A DNA stretch of 64,000 nt from Portunus trituberculatus (taxonomy: Eukaryota > Arthropoda > Malacostraca > Decapoda > Portunidae): the NCBI RefSeq assembly GCF_017591435.1, contig NC_059304.1, forward strand, positions 28,405,111 through 28,469,110, read 5' to 3'. Below, piece after piece: positions 1 through 12,500 of this stretch. Below the pieces are notes generated by a model that saw nothing but the letters and a program-made list of their open reading frames with translations, ran no database searches and was not told the DNA's origin. Position 1 is the first letter of the stretch; every line of letters begins with the position of its first letter. Made by a program: the position numbers and the translations under genes.

Positions 1-1335
1 ATATATAAGAGAGGAAGAAAGGAAGAACCTTTAAATTACAGACCGGTATCACTAACTAGAGTAATATGCAAGATGTGTGAAAGAGTAATAAAGAAGCAAT
101 GGATTGAGTTTCTTGAAGACAACAAATTATCAAATAGCCAATTTGGTTTTAGAAAAGTTCTGTCATGTGTAACAAATTTATTGAGTTTCTACTCTAGAAT
201 AGTTAATAAAGTACAAGAGAGAGAGGGATGGATTGTATTTATTTAGATTTAAAAAAGGCGTTTGATAAAGTGTGCCACATGAAAGATTACTATGGAAGTT
301 AGAGGAGAAGGGTGGCTTAAAAGGAAGCACATTGAGATGGATGAAAAATTACTTGAGGGGGAGAGAAATAAGAACGATAGTTAAAGATATGAAGTCCAAA
401 TGGAGAACAGTAGACAGCGGAGTGCCACAGGGATCAGTATTGGCGCCAATACTTTTTCTCGTATATAAATGACATGCCAGAGGGAGTGAACAGGTACATA
501 AATCTGTTTGTGGATGATGCGAAACTGTGCAGAGTCATTAAACAAAAAGAGGTTTGTGAAACACTACAGGAAGACTTAAACAAGATCTGGAAATGGAGTA
601 AAAAATGGAAGATGGAATTCAATCTGGACAAAAGCCATGTCATGGAAATGGGAAAAAATGAAAGACGACCAGTGGGAATCTATAAGATGGGGGAGATGGA
701 GTAGAACTAGAAAAAGTAAAAAAGGAAAAAGACTTGGGAGTGATAATGGAAAAAACAATCAACCAGTAAGCCATATTGATAGAATTTTCAGAGAGATGTA
801 TAATTTGCTAAGGAATATTGGATTAGCATTTCACTATATGGACAAAGAAATGATGAAGAAATTGATAAGTACTAAAATGAGACCTAGATTCGAATATGCA
901 GGAGTTGTGTGGACCCCCCATAAAAAGAAACACATAAGAAATTGAGAGACTACAAAAATGGCTACAAGAATGGTTCCAGAATTTAAAGGGATGACATATG
1001 AGGAGAGACTAAAAGCAATGTATCTACCAACCCTGGAACAGAGAAGAGGGAGAGGGGATCTAATACAAGTTTATAAATTGATTAACGGAATGGATCAAGT
1101 GGATAATGAGAAACTGATCCTGAGAGAAGAATATGACATCAGAAGCACATGATCGCATAGTAAGAAGCTGAGGAAGGGAAGATGTCTGAGAGATGTTAAA
1201 AAATTTAGTTTCCTGCAAAGATGTGTTGAGACTTGGAACAGTTTGAGTGAGCAAGTGGTGTCAGCAAAGAGTGTACATAGTTTTAAAGAAAAATTGGATA
1301 AGTGTAGATATGGAGACGGGGCCACACGAGCATAA
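1..1335 (+). pseudogene. Reverse transcriptase, C-terminal two thirds (LINE copy A)
   Basis: The coding remnant is split over several frames. It contains NYRPVSLT, a region matching QFGFRK, the palm motif DLKKAFDKV (here split by a one-base insertion near 270), the block GVPQGSVLAPILF at 418-460, the catalytic box FVDDAKLC near 508, and the C-terminal block RRGRGDLIQVYKLINGMD near 1045. The stop after R-A falls at 1333-1335. Indels near 240-275, 465 and 715 break the frame, so no full product is possible from this sequence. The FxDD box and the following hydrophobic blocks match copies D-H. The protein would copy the LINE RNA at the nicked target site. Confidence 0.85.
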
Positions 1336-1369
1336 AGCCCAGGCCCTGTAAAACTACAACTAGGTAAAT

Positions 1370-1372
<3 letters not shown>
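1..1372 (+). mobile_element. LINE family 2, copy A (3' part, cut by window edge)
   Basis: This is the 3' portion of a non-LTR retrotransposon of the CR1/L2/Jockey group. The window opens inside the reverse transcriptase, at the segment before the NYRPVSLT block. The element continues through the RT palm and the conserved C-terminal region, then ends with the family-2 trailer: a stop, AGGCCCTGTAAAACTACAAC, and the tail TAGGTAAATACA. The same trailer ends copies D, E, F and H. A long CA tract follows directly. The 5' end lies outside the window. Clade assignment is inferred from RT motifs; family 2 is defined here by comparing copies within the window. Confidence 0.88.

Positions 1373-1465
<93 letters not shown>
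1373..1465 (+). repeat. (CA)n microsatellite between LINE copies A and B
   Basis: An almost uninterrupted CA tract of about 90 bp starts within the tail of copy A (AAATACATACACAC) and stops about 7 bp before the first base shared by the 5' ends of copies B and C. It forms the junction of two head-to-tail LINEs. Shorter CA tracts sit at the equivalent junctions B/C, C/D and D/E. Confidence 0.97.
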
Positions 1466-1467
<2 letters not shown>

Positions 1468-1693
1468 GACATCGTCGATGGCGGAGGTGGTCGCTGAGCT
1501 CCAGAGCAATCATCTATAATTCTACAGTTACCATTGCCTAAGAGTAACCAAGGTGGGAAAGGAGCTAGTAATGTTTGTCCCGTCTCCATATAGTCATGTT
1601 AACTGTTGATTAGCAAAATAATGTCCAGTGAAGGTAAATATAAACTGTAGCCTGCGTTTGAGCCATCAGCTGGTTTGTTTACGTCTGCGCAAC

Positions 1694-2640
1694 ATGGCGG
1701 CCGTGAACTCGAAAGAGGAATCAGACTTCACAGGGTTTCAAGGAATAATGGAGAAGAGCGCTTATGTGAAGAAAATTCTGGAGTTAGAAGGTAAAATTGA
1801 AAACTGTTTGAAAAGTATGAGGGCCTGGAAACGAGTTATGACAATGTAAAGAAAGACTGTGCCGATATGAAGAAGGAAAATGCAGCACTGAAAGAGGAAG
1901 TTAAGCTAATTAAAGTGAATTGCGAAAAATGTGGAGAATCTCTAGGAAAAGTGATGGAGAAGCAGGCTGAATGGAAAAAAGTCAGGAAGTGGAAAGAAAG
2001 GAGGTAAATTACAAAGTTGCAAGTCTGGAAAAGGAAATCAAAGAGTCAGGGGAGAAAACTTTGGGCCTTGCTGAAATTATAGATCAACAGATCATAGAAG
2101 AGAAGATAGCTGAGAAAGTGGTGAAGGTTATTAAGTCAAATGAGACATTGGTGAGGGAAACTGTAGACAAAAAGAGATGTGTGGTGATATTTGGTGTGGA
2201 GGAGGATAAGACACCGAGTAAAATGGAGAGAGAGAAAACATAAAAAGGTGATAAATAATATCATTAATGTGGTGCAGGAGGAGGAAAAGACCTAGTACAA
2301 GAAATAGAGGACTTCCATAGAATTGGAAAGTTCACAAGAGAAGGTATGAGGCCAATAAGAATCAAACTTAAGTCACAAAAGGATGTAGATGAATTGGTGG
2401 AGAAGTCATGGAGGCTAGCCCAGCAGGAAACAACAAGGAAGATTTGGTTGAGAAGAGATCTCGGTGAAAAGGAAAGAGAAATGTTAAATGAGTTGAGAAA
2501 GGAGGCTTTGAAAAAATGAAGAGAGGACAGAAGAGGAGAAGAAAGAGTTTTTCTGGAGAATCTTGGATATGAGACTGAGGAAGTGGTTCATAACCCAGAA
2601 AAGTACAGCAAGAAAGGACTAAAGAAACTTACATATGAGC
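1694..2640 (+). pseudogene. ORF1-like N-terminal region (coiled coil plus RRM-like segment), LINE copy B
   Basis: The chosen ATG at 1694 opens MAAVNSKEESDFTGFQ and has an exact counterpart in copy C at 5722. A longer in-frame ATG at 1628 lies in sequence I take as leader. The region is rich in Lys and Glu with heptad-like spacing (1780-2130), typical of the trimerising coiled coil of LINE ORF1 proteins. It is followed by RCVVIFGVEED near 2180, resembling the RRM-like part of ORF1p, and by a basic/acidic stretch (RPIRIKLKSQKDVDELVEKSW, 2352-2410). Frameshifts lie near 1825, 2240 (shared with C) and 2515. No stop appears to separate this module from the endonuclease in the best-fit frame, so it may be the N-terminus of one polyprotein. 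Confidence 0.7.
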
Positions 2641-3480
2641 GAAATGTAATGTATTCCAACATAAATGGAGTGATATCGGGATTTTAGAACTCAACGATTA
2701 CTTGAGGGACAAGAACCCAGATATTGTGGGTCTTACTGAAACAAAACTGAGAGAGGAGAAGACCTGATGAAGGTTGGAGAAGGAAATATAACGTTTGGAA
2801 AAGAAATAGAGTAGGTAAGATGGGAGGAGGAGTGATGTTGCTGGTTAAAAAGATATAAAGGTGGATCAAGTGAAAGAAGGTATGGGAAAGGCAGAAGTGC
2901 TAAAGATCAGAGCAGAAACTAATGAAGGAAAAAGAGGCACTACATAGTGGTGTACGTACCACCTAAGACAAATGCATGGTCAGTACAGGAATATGAAGAA
3001 ATGATAAGTGATACAGGAACATGTCTGGAAGAAATGTTGGGTGGCTGTGAACGAACTATAATGATGGGAGATTTTAATTGTAAAGAGGTGTGTTGGGAGG
3101 ACTGGTCAATGGAAGGATCAGAGACAACATGGGGAAATACACTATTGACACTGGCAATGGAAAATGTGTTAACTCAGTGGGTCAAAGAAGATACTAGGTT
3201 TGGAGGAGAGGGAGCATCGTCAAGACTGGACTTGGTCTTTAGTACAGAGCCAATGGTCATTGAGGAGATGAGGGTGGAGTGCCCTTTAGCAAAGAGTGAT
3301 CATGCAGTTTTGGAGTTCAAGGTGATAGACGAAGAGAAATCTAGAAGAAATGAAGAATATAAAGTGGGAAGATGGAATTATGCCAAGACAGATTTTGGAA
3401 ACCTAAAGAAATTCTTTCAAGAGACAAATTGGATGAAATTCAAGAGTGCTAAGGAGCAAATGAAAAGTGGAAGGAATTTA
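2641..3480 (+). pseudogene. APE-type endonuclease domain, LINE copy B
   Basis: The domain nicks target DNA to prime reverse transcription. Visible motifs in order: MYSNINGV at ~2650, the catalytic-Glu block GLTETKL at ~2730, GGGVMLL at ~2825, VVYVPPKTNAW at 2950, the Asp/Asn block MMGDFNCKEV at ~3062, SRLDLVF at ~3220 and the terminal SDHAVLEF at ~3296. The longest clean stretch is 2947-3483 (178 aa). The first third is broken by small indels (2685-2780, 2850), identical or similar in copy C. All endonuclease signature residues are present, so the domain was functional in the source copy. Confidence 0.85.
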
Positions 3481-5447
3481 TAAAAATATACAAAGAAGGT
3501 GAGAAAAATTTGTACCAATAAGACAACATAGAGAAGTTGGAAAGCAGGACTGGTTTAACGATAGATGTGAAAAGGCTAGAACAAGAAAAGAGGATGCATG
3601 GAAGAGGTGGAGAAGGAAAAGACGGATTAAGCAGTGGAAAGTTACAAAAGAGCAAGAAATGAATATGTGTTGATTAGAAGAGAAGAAAGAAAGAAACAAG
3701 AAAAGGATATAATTGATAAATGTAAAGACCAACCAAGGCTTTTTACAGACATGTGAACAACAACATCAAAAATAGAGAAAGTATTGAAAGTTTAGAAGTA
3801 AATGGAGTATGCAGTGAAGATCCCAGGAAATGGCAGAGGCTATGAATGGATGCTTTCGGAAGGTATTCACAAAGGAGACTGCTTTTGACAAACCACTGGT
3901 AATGGAACAGAAAGGGATTATGAAGGAGTTTCAAGTAACGGTGGAGGAGATCAAGAACATGATGGGGAGTTTAGAAGTGAGAAAAGCTGTGGGACCTGAT
4001 GGGGTATCAGGATGGATTTTAAGAGAATGCAGGAGCAATTGGCAGAAAAAGTTTGTGAAGTAATTGATGCCTCATTAAGGGAAGGTGTAGTGCCCCAAGA
4101 CTGGAAAAGAGCTAACATTGTCCCAATCTATAAATCAGGTAACAAGAGAGACCCATTGAACTATAGACCAGTGTCACTTACAAGTGTGGTAGCTAAGATG
4201 TGTGAGAGGGTGGTGAAGACTAGATGGACAGACTTCTTGGAGAAAATGACATACTTTGTGAGTGTCAATTTGGTTTTAGGAAAGGGCGTTCATGCACGAC
4301 AAACCTGATATGTTACTATTCGAGGGTGATAGATGTAATACAGGAAAGAGATGGTTGGGCTGATGGAATATATCTGGATTTAAAAAAGGCCTTTGATAAG
4401 GTACCACACCAGAGACTGATCTGGAAACTTGAAATGGTAGGAGGAGTGCATGGCAGTTTACTAAAATGGATGGAAGACTTTTGGTAGGAAGAGAAATGAG
4501 AACAATAATTAAGGACAGACCATCAGAATGGGGATTGGTGGAGAGTGGAGTTCCACAGGGATCAGTGTTGGCACCAGTAATGTTCGCAGTCTACATAAAT
4601 GACATGGTGGATGGGGTGTCCAGTTATGTGAGCCTATTTGCAGACGATGCAAAATTGTTAAGAAAAGTGAGATGTGACAAAGATTGCGAACTACTCCAGG
4701 AAGACTTGGACAGAATATGGAAATGGAGCTGTACATGGCAAATGGAGTTCAACACGACAAAATGCAAGAAAATAGAGTTTGGCAAGAGTGAAAGAAGAAT
4801 CAGGAGTATGTACAAGATAGGAAATGAAGACATAAAACCAGTCATGAAGAAAAGACCTTGGGGTGACAATTACCAATGACCTATCGCCAGAGAGACATAT
4901 AAACAAAATAATTGGAGAAGTATTGAACTTATTGAGGAACATAAGAGTGGCGTTCAGATATCTAGATGAAGAAATGATGAAGAAAATAATTACTGCAATG
5001 ATAAGACCGAGGCTTGAATATGCAACAATACAGTGGGCTCCGAACTTAAAGAAACACATAAGGAAACTAGAGAAAGTACAGAGGGCTGCAACGAAAATGG
5101 TGCCTGACTTAAGAGATTTGACTTATGAAGACAGACTGAAAAGAATGCAACTTCCAACCCTGGAAAACAGAAGAGAAAGGGGAGACCTGATAGCAATATA
5201 CAGAGTGATGATTGGCATGGAAAAATGGATAGGGAAGATCTGTGTATGTGGAATGGAAGAATGTCGAGAGGGCATGGGAAAAACTAAAATGGCCACTTAT
5301 AGGAGAGATGTGAAAAATATAGCTTCCTCATAGAAGGGTGGAAGCATGGAATAGTTTAGACGTGGAAGTGGTCAACGCAAGGAATATTCATGATTTTAAG
5401 AAAAGCTGGACATTAATAGATATGGAGACGGGACAACACGAGCATAG
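3481..5447 (+). pseudogene. Reverse transcriptase and C-terminal domain, LINE copy B
   Basis: RT blocks in order: VRKAVGPDGVSGWIL (~3975), WKRANIVPIYKSG (~4105), LNYRPVSLTSVV (~4156), QFGFRKGRSCTTNL (~4266), the palm DLKKAFDKVPH (~4376), GVPQGSVLAPVMF (~4550) and the active-site box FADDAKLL (~4636). They are followed by KDCELLQEDLDRIWKWS, LEYATIQWAPNLKKH and RRERGDLIAIYRVM. The frame is cut near 3740, 4010, 4260, 4483 and 4875; the lost T near 3740 and lost T near 4483 occur identically in copy C. The likely stop is TAG at 5445. The longest clean parts are 4466-4879 and 4863-5333. Confidence 0.85.
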
Positions 5448-5500
5448 CTCTTTTCCGTATGTTACAATTAGGTAAATACAATTAGGTAAACACACACACA

Positions 5501-8500
5501 CGTCGATGGCGGATGTGGTCGCTGAGCTCCAGAGCAATCATCTCTAATTCTACAGTTACCATTGCCTAAGAGTAACCAAGGTGGGAAAGGAGCTGGTAAT
5601 GTTTGTCCCGTCTCCATATAGTCATGTTAACTGTTGATTAGCAAAATAATGTCCAGGGAAGGTGAATATAAACTGTAGCCTGCGTTTGAGCCATCAGCTG
5701 GTTTGTTTACATCTGCGCAACATGGCGGCCGTGAACTCGAAAGATGAATCAGACTTCACAGGATTTCAAGGAATAATGGAGAAGAGCGTTTATGTGAAGA
5801 AAATTCTGGAGTTGGAAGGTAAAATTGAAAACTGTTTGAAAAGTATGGGGCCTGGAAACGAGTTATGACAATGTAATGAAAGAGTGCCGATATGAAGAAG
5901 GAAAATGCAGTACTGAAAGAGGAAGTTAAGTTAATTAAAGTGAATTGCGAAAATGTGGAGAATCTCTAGGAAAAGTGATGGAGAAGCAGGCTGAATGGAA
6001 AAAGTCAGGAAGTGGAAAGAAAGGAGGTAAATTACAAAGTTGCAAGTCTGGAAAAGGAAATCAAAGAGTCTGGGGAGAAAACTTTGGGCCTTGCTGAAAT
6101 TATAGATCAACAGATCATAGAAGAGAAGATTGCTGAGAAAGTGGTGAAGGTTATTAAGTCAAATGAGACATTGGTGAGGGAAACTGTAGACAAAAAGAGA
6201 TGTGTGGTGATATTTGGTGTGGAGGAGGATAAGACACCGAGTAAAATGGAGAGAGAGAAAACATAAAAAGGTGATAAATAATATCATTAATGTGGTGCAG
6301 GAGGAGGAAAAGACCTAGTACAAGAAATAGAGGACTTCCATAGAATTGGAAAGTTCACAAGAGAAGGTATGAGGCCAATAAGAATCAAACTTAAGTCACA
6401 AAAGGATGTAGATGAATTGGTGGAGAAGTCATGGAGGCTAGCCCAGCAGGAAACAACAAGGAAGATTTGGTTGAGAAGAGATCTCGGTGAAAAGGAAAGA
6501 GAAATGTTAAATGAGTTGAGAAAGGAGGCTTTGAAAAAAATGAAGAGAGGACAGAAGAGGAGAAGAAAGAGTTTTTCTGGAGAATCTTGGATATGAGACT
6601 GAGGAAGTGGTTCATAACCCAGAAAAGTACAGCAAGAAAGGACTAAAGAAACTTACATATGAGCGGAATGTAATGTATTCCAACATAAATGGAGTGATAT
6701 CGGGATTTTAGAACTCAACGATTACTTGAGGGACAAGAACCCAGATATTGTGGGTCTTACTGAAACAAAACTGAGAGAGGGAGAAGACCTGATGATGGTT
6801 GGAGAAGGAAATATAATGTTTGGAAAAGAAATAGAGTAGGTAAGATGGGAGGAGGAGTGATGTTGCTGGTTAAAAAGATATAAAGGTGGATCAAGTGAAA
6901 GAAGGTATGGGAAAGGCAGAAGTGCTAAAGATCAGAGCAGAAACTAATGAAGGAAAAAGAGGCACTACATAGTGGTGTACGTACCACCTAAGACAAATGC
7001 ATGGTCAGTACAGGAATATGAAGAAATGATAAGTGATACAGGAACATGTCTGGAAGAAATGTTGGGTGGCTGTGAACGAACTATAATGATGGGAGATTTT
7101 AATTGTAAAGAGGTGTGTTGGGAGGACTGGTCAATGGAAGGATCAGAGACAACATGGGGAAATACACTATTGACACTGGCAATGGAAAATGTGTTAACTC
7201 AGTGGGTCAAAGAAGATACTAGGTTTGGAGGAGAGGGAGCATCGTCAAGACTGGACTTGGTCTTTAGTACAGAGCCAATGGTCATTGAGGAGATGAGGGT
7301 GGAGTGCCCTTTAGCAAAGAGTGATCATGCAGTTTTGGAGTTCAAGGTGATAGATGAAGAGAAATCTAGAAGAAATGAAGAATATAAAGTGGGAAGATGG
7401 AATTATGCCAAGACAGATTTTGGAAACCTAAAGAAATTCTTTCAAGAGACAAATTGATGAAATTCAAGAGTGCTAAGGAGCAAATGAAAAGTGGAAGGAA
7501 TTTATAAAAATATACAAAGAAGGTGAGAAAAATTTGTACCAATAAGACAACATAGAGAAGTTGGAAAGCAGGACTGGTTTAACGATAGATGTGAAAAGGC
7601 TAGAACAAGAAAAGAGGATGCATGGAAGAGGTGGAGAAGGAAAAGACGGATTAAGCAGTGGAAAGTTACAAAAGAGCAAGAAATGAATATGTGTTGATTA
7701 GAAGAGAAGAAAGAAAGAAACAAGAAAAGGATATAATTGATAAATGTAAAGACCAACCAAGGCTTTTTACAGACATGTGAACAACAACATCAAAAATAGA
7801 GAAAGTATTGAAAGTTTAGAAGTAAATGGAGTATGCAGTGAAGATCCCAGGAAATGGCAGAGGCTATGAATGGATGCTTTGGAAGGTATTCACAAAGGAG
7901 ACTGCTTTTGACAAACCACTGGTAATGGAACAGAAAGGGATTATGAAGGAGTTTCAAGTAACTGTGGAGGAGATCAAGAATATGATGGGGAGTTTAGAAG
8001 TGAGAAAAGCTGTGGGACCTGATGGGGTATCAGGATGGATTTTAAGAGAATGCAGGAGCAACTGGCAGAAAAAGTTTGTGAAGTAATTGATGCCTCATTA
8101 AGGGAAGGTGTAGTGCCCCAAGACTGGAAAAGAGCTAACATTGTCCCAATCTATAAATCAGGTAACAAGAGAGACCCATTGAACTATAGACCAGTGTCAC
8201 TTACAAGTGTGGTAGCTAAGATGTGTGAGAGGGTGGTGAAGAATAGATGGACAGACTTCTTGGAGAAAATGACATACTTTGTGAGTGTCAATTTGGTTTT
8301 AGAAAAGGGCGTTCATGCACGACAAACCTGATATGTTACTATTCGAGGGTGATAGATGTAATACAGGAAAGAGATGGTTGGGCTGATGGAATATATCTGG
8401 ATTTAAAAAAGGCCTTTGATAAGGTACCACACCGGAGACTGATCTGGAAACTTGAAATGGTAGGAGGAGTGCATGGCAGTTTACTAAAATGGATGGAAGA

Positions 8501-9509
8501 CTTTTGGTAGGAAGAGAAATGAGAACAATAATTAAGGACAGACCATCAGAATGGGGCTTGGTGGAGAGTGGAGTTCCACAGGGATCAGTGTTGGCACCAG
8601 TAATGTTCGGTCTACATAAATGACATGGTGGATGGGGTGTCCAGTTATGTGAGCCTATTTGCAGACGATGCAAAATTGTTAAGAAAAGTGAGATGTGACA
8701 AAGATTGCGAACTACTCCAGGAAGACTTGGACAGAATATGGAAATGGAGCTGTACATGGCAAATGGAGTTCAACACGACAAAATGCAAGAAAATAGAGTT
8801 TGGCAAGAGTGAAAGAAGAATCAGGAGTATGTACAAGATAGGAAATGAAGACATAAAACCAGTCATGAAGAAAAGACCTTGGGGTGACAATTACCAATGA
8901 CCTATCGCCAGAGAGACATATAAACAAAATAATTGGAGAAGTATTGAACTTATTGAGGAACATAAGAGTGGCGTCAGATATTTAGATGAAGAAATGATGA
9001 AGAAAATAATTACTGCAATGATAAGACCGAGGCTTGAATATGCAACAATACAGTGGGCTCCGAACTTAAAGAAACACATAAGGAAACTAGAGAAAGTACA
9101 GAGGGCTGCAACAAAAATGGTGCCTGACTTAAGAGATTTGACTTATGAAGACAGACTGAAAAGAATGCAACTTCCGACCCTGGAAAACAGAAGAGAAAGG
9201 GGAGACCTGATAGCAATATACAGAGTGATGATTGGCATGGAAAAATGGATAGGGAAGATCTGTGTATGTGGAATGAAAGAATGTCGAGAGGGCATGGGAA
9301 AAACTAAAATGGCCACTTATAGGAGAGATGTGAAAAATATAGCTTCCTCATAGAAGGGTGGAAGCATGGAATAGTTTAGACGTGGAAGTGGTCAACGCAA
9401 GGAATATTCATGATTTTAAGAAAAGCTGGACATTAATAGATATGGAGACGGGACAACACGAGCATAGCTCTTTTCCGTATGTTACAATTAGGTAAATAGG
9501 TAAATACAA
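5501..9509 (+). mobile_element. LINE family 1, copy C, full-length, near-identical to B
   Basis: A second complete family-1 LINE begins 10 bp after the tail of copy B, separated only by CACACACACA. It matches B along its whole length with scattered substitutions and one-base length changes in homopolymers (near 5955, 6535, 6778, 8604, 8973). It shares B's disabling indels, so B and C either descend from the same already broken copy or arose by local duplication. The tail is ATTAGGTAAATAGGTAAATACA, slightly longer than B's. It is directly followed by an AC tract and copy D. Confidence 0.9.
5722..9467 (+). pseudogene. Broken ORF1-endonuclease-RT polyprotein, LINE copy C
   Basis: Domain order is as in copy B: coiled-coil/RRM-like region (5722-6660), endonuclease (6665-7450, with VYVPPKTNAW at 6975 and MMGDFNCKEV at ~7087), RT (7900-8700, with DLKKAFDKVPH at ~8400, GVPQGSVLAPVMF at ~8572 and FADDAKLL at ~8656) and the C-terminal block (RRERGDLIAIYRVM at ~9190). 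The stop is TAG at 9465. An added break relative to B is TGA at 7456-7458, where B reads TGG, within the QETNWM stretch. A small deletion near 8608 removes bases before the YINDM block. No full-length product is possible as written. Confidence 0.85.
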
Positions 9510-9527
9510 TACACACACACACACACA
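9510..9527 (+). repeat. (AC)n tract between LINE copies C and D
   Basis: An AC tract of about 18 bp joins the tail of copy C to AAAGATGAGAATCAGCTG, the start of copy D. It is the shortest of the intervening CA tracts after the B/C one. Confidence 0.9.
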
Positions 9528-12500
9528 AAGATGAGAATCAGCTGATCTTCACTACCTTTGTTTGGGTTTACAGTGGCCTGGGCGATAAGTGTGGACTCAC
9601 ATGAATACAGTGTTAAATAATAATGAGTGAGAAAGATATTCCATCTAAATGCAAGTATGTGACAAGGAAAGAATGAAAGCTGATGATGACAATGTTGGTG
9701 AGGGAGGAGGAGAATTTGAAGGCTTTGATAGCAAACTTCACTATTTGATAGAGTCTTAACTATCGAAGAAATTAGATAAATTGAAAAGGAGAGTAGAGAT
9801 GAAAATATGACAAGCAAAATGATAGGAGTCCTCAAGAAAAAGAAAATTTAGTAAGAGAAATTGGAAAAAAGAAGAGTGTAATTATTTTTGGACTGAAAGA
9901 AAAAATGTTAAATATAGACCAAGAAGGAAAAAGACGAAATGAAATCAGTAAAAGACCTACTAAAACATCTGAATGACGAGGATAGACAGAACTTAGAAGA
10001 GGAAGTAGAAGAAATCCATAGAATGGGACCATATCAAGAAGGAACAGTGAGACCAATTAAGATATTACTAAAATCACAAGCAGCAGCAGAAGAAGTACTA
10101 TATAGAAAACGAAACTCAGAGAAACAGAAGGTTGCAAAGATATATATATAAAGAAAAATAGAAACGAGGAGGAAAGGAAGAGACACAATGAACTGGTGGC
10201 AGAAGCAAGAGAAAAAATAATGAAAGGTCAGAGGAGGAGAAGAAGGCATTTTTTGGAGAATTATAGGAGACAGGATAAGGAAATGGTATATAAAAGAGAA
10301 AGAAGAGAAAAGAATGGAGCAAGTTTAACTAAAATGATAAGAACAAGAGATTAAAATGATGTATACAAACATAGATGGGATTTTATCTAGTAAATTAGAA
10401 TTAAGAGATTACATAAAGAAAGAAGAACCAGATATTGTATGCCTGGTGGAAACAAAGTTAAATGAGGCAACAAAAATAGACATAGATAAAAGGTATAATA
10501 TATGGAGGAGAGACAGAGTGGGTAAAGGAGGAGGAGGAGTCATGATGATGTTAAGGAAGGAGATAGTGGTAAATCAAGTGGAGTTTGGGAAGGAAAATCA
10601 GAAATACTGTATGTTAAGATGCATATTAACAAAAAGGAGTTAACAATCATTGGAACATATGTGCCACCAAAACAAACTCATGGACTAACCAAGAATATAG
10701 AGACATGATAGATGACACAATAAGGAGTCTTACAAGAATCATTAAGGAAAGGAGAAAAGTGATATTGATAGGAGATTTCAACTGTAAGGAGGTAGACTGG
10801 GAAAATTATGAAAGTGGTATGGGGAAGATGCCTGGGAGATAGATTCCTGAACCTAATGATAGATAATTTGATGGTCCAAAGAGTAAAGGAAAACACAAGA
10901 TTCAGAGGAAACGATGAGCCGGCAAGATTAGACCTAGTTTTTACAAGGGATATACCAATTAACGATGATATAAGATACAAGTGCCCATTGGGAAAGAGTG
11001 ACCATGTAATATTAGAGATGGATATAGAAGAAGGAAAGGAAGATAGAGATGAATCATACAAAGGAGACCGATTAAATTACAGAAAGGCTGATATTGAGAA
11101 TCTCAAGAACTATTTTAAAACGTAAACTGGGAGGAGATGGAAAACTCATTAACGGTTCAAGAGAAATATAACTTATTTTTGGAAATATACAAAACTGGGG
11201 TCAGGGAATATGTTCCAAATATAGACCTAAAGAAGAAGGAAAGAAAGATTGGTTTAATGCAAGATGTGCTAGGGCAAAGGAGAAACGAGATGGAGCATGG
11301 AAAAGGTGGAGAAGAAACAGAAATCCAGAAAATAAGGAAAACTTCAAAACAGCAAGAAATGAATATGCTAAGGTGAGAAAGGAAGAAGAAAAGAACTATG
11401 AAAAGGACATTGTCGAAAATGTAAGGAACAACCAAAATTGTTCTACAGATTCATAAATGGAAAAATAAGACAAAAAGAAACAATAGAAAGGTTAAAAGGA
11501 GAAACGGAATGGTGGAAGACCCAAAAGTATGGCAGAACTGTTAAATAGTAAATTTCATGAGGTCTTTACTAAGGAATCCAAATTTGAAAGACCACAGGGT
11601 AATAGAGAGACTGTCTATATGAAAGAGATTAAAGTAACCAAGCTTGAAATAAAAAGTTGATGACGGAATTGGATGAGGAAAAGGCAATGGGACCGGATGA
11701 AGTCTCAGGCAGAATACTGAAAGAATGTAGGGAAGAACTAGCAAGTCCAATATACAACATCATAAAATGCTCAATAGAAAATGGAACAGTGCCAGTGGAG
11801 TGGAAAAGAGCTGAGGTGGTTCCCATATATAAGAGCGGAAGGAAGGAAGAACCTTTAAATTACAGACCGGTATCACTAACTAGTGTAATATGCAAGATGT
11901 GTGAAAAGTAATAAAGAAGCAATGGATCGAGTTTCTTGAAGACAACAAAATATTATCAAATAGCCAATTTGGTTTTAGAAAAGGTCGGTCATGTGTGACA
12001 AATTTATTGAGTTTCTACTCTAGAATAGTTGATAAAGTACAAGAGAGAGAGGGATGGGTTGACTGTATTTATTTAGATCTAAAAAAGGCTTTTGATAAAG
12101 TGCCACATGAAAGATTACTATGGAAGTTAGAGGAGAAGGGTGGCTTAAAAGGAAGCACATTGAGATGGATGAAGAATTACTTAAGGGGAGAGAAATAAGG
12201 ACGATAGTTAAAGATATGAAGTCCAAGTGGAGAACAGTAGACAGCGGAGTGCCACAGGGTCAGTATTGGCACCAATACTTTTTCTCGTATATATAAATGA
12301 CATGCCAGAGGGAGTGAACAGCTACATAAATCTGTTTATGGACGATGCGAAACTGTGCAGAGTCATTAAACAAAAAGAGGATTGTGAAATACTACAGGAA
12401 GACTTAAACAAGATCTGGAAATGGAGCAAAAATGGGAGATGGAATTCAATGTGGACAAAAGCCATGTCATGGAAATGGGAAAAGTGAAAGACGACCAGTG

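Larger units (their letters stand above)
1473..5491 (+). mobile_element. LINE family 1, copy B, full-length
   Basis: This is a complete non-LTR retrotransposon of about 4.0 kb. Its 5' end (CGTCGATGGCGGAGGTGGTC) matches the 5' end of copy C at 5501. It has a ~220-bp leader, an ORF1-like coiled-coil region, an APE-type endonuclease, a reverse transcriptase with conserved C-terminal region, a short trailer, and a tail with two copies of TTAGGTAAA. It is nearly identical to copy C throughout and diverged from family 2, although both share domain order and tail motif. Several one-base indels break the frame, most shared with C. No flanking target duplication is evident because both flanks are CA-rich repeats. 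Confidence 0.9.

Noticed and set aside
1095..1589. 164-aa and 76-aa frames on the - strand with long Cys-Val runs
   Set aside because: They are translations of the (CA)n tract and the antisense of the LINE RT; the same artefact occurs at 63706-63983.
3478..3732. Leu/Phe/Ser-rich - strand frames repeated at 7502, 11157, 15251, 51550 and elsewhere
   Set aside because: They are antisense shadows of K/E-rich LINE coding sequence, recurring in each copy at the same offset.
5465..5490. Telomere-type (TTAGG)n array in the LINE tails
   Set aside because: The tail contains TTAGG once per 14-bp unit (TTAGGTAAATACAA) but never tandem TTAGG repeats; similarity to the arthropod telomere unit is probably coincidental.
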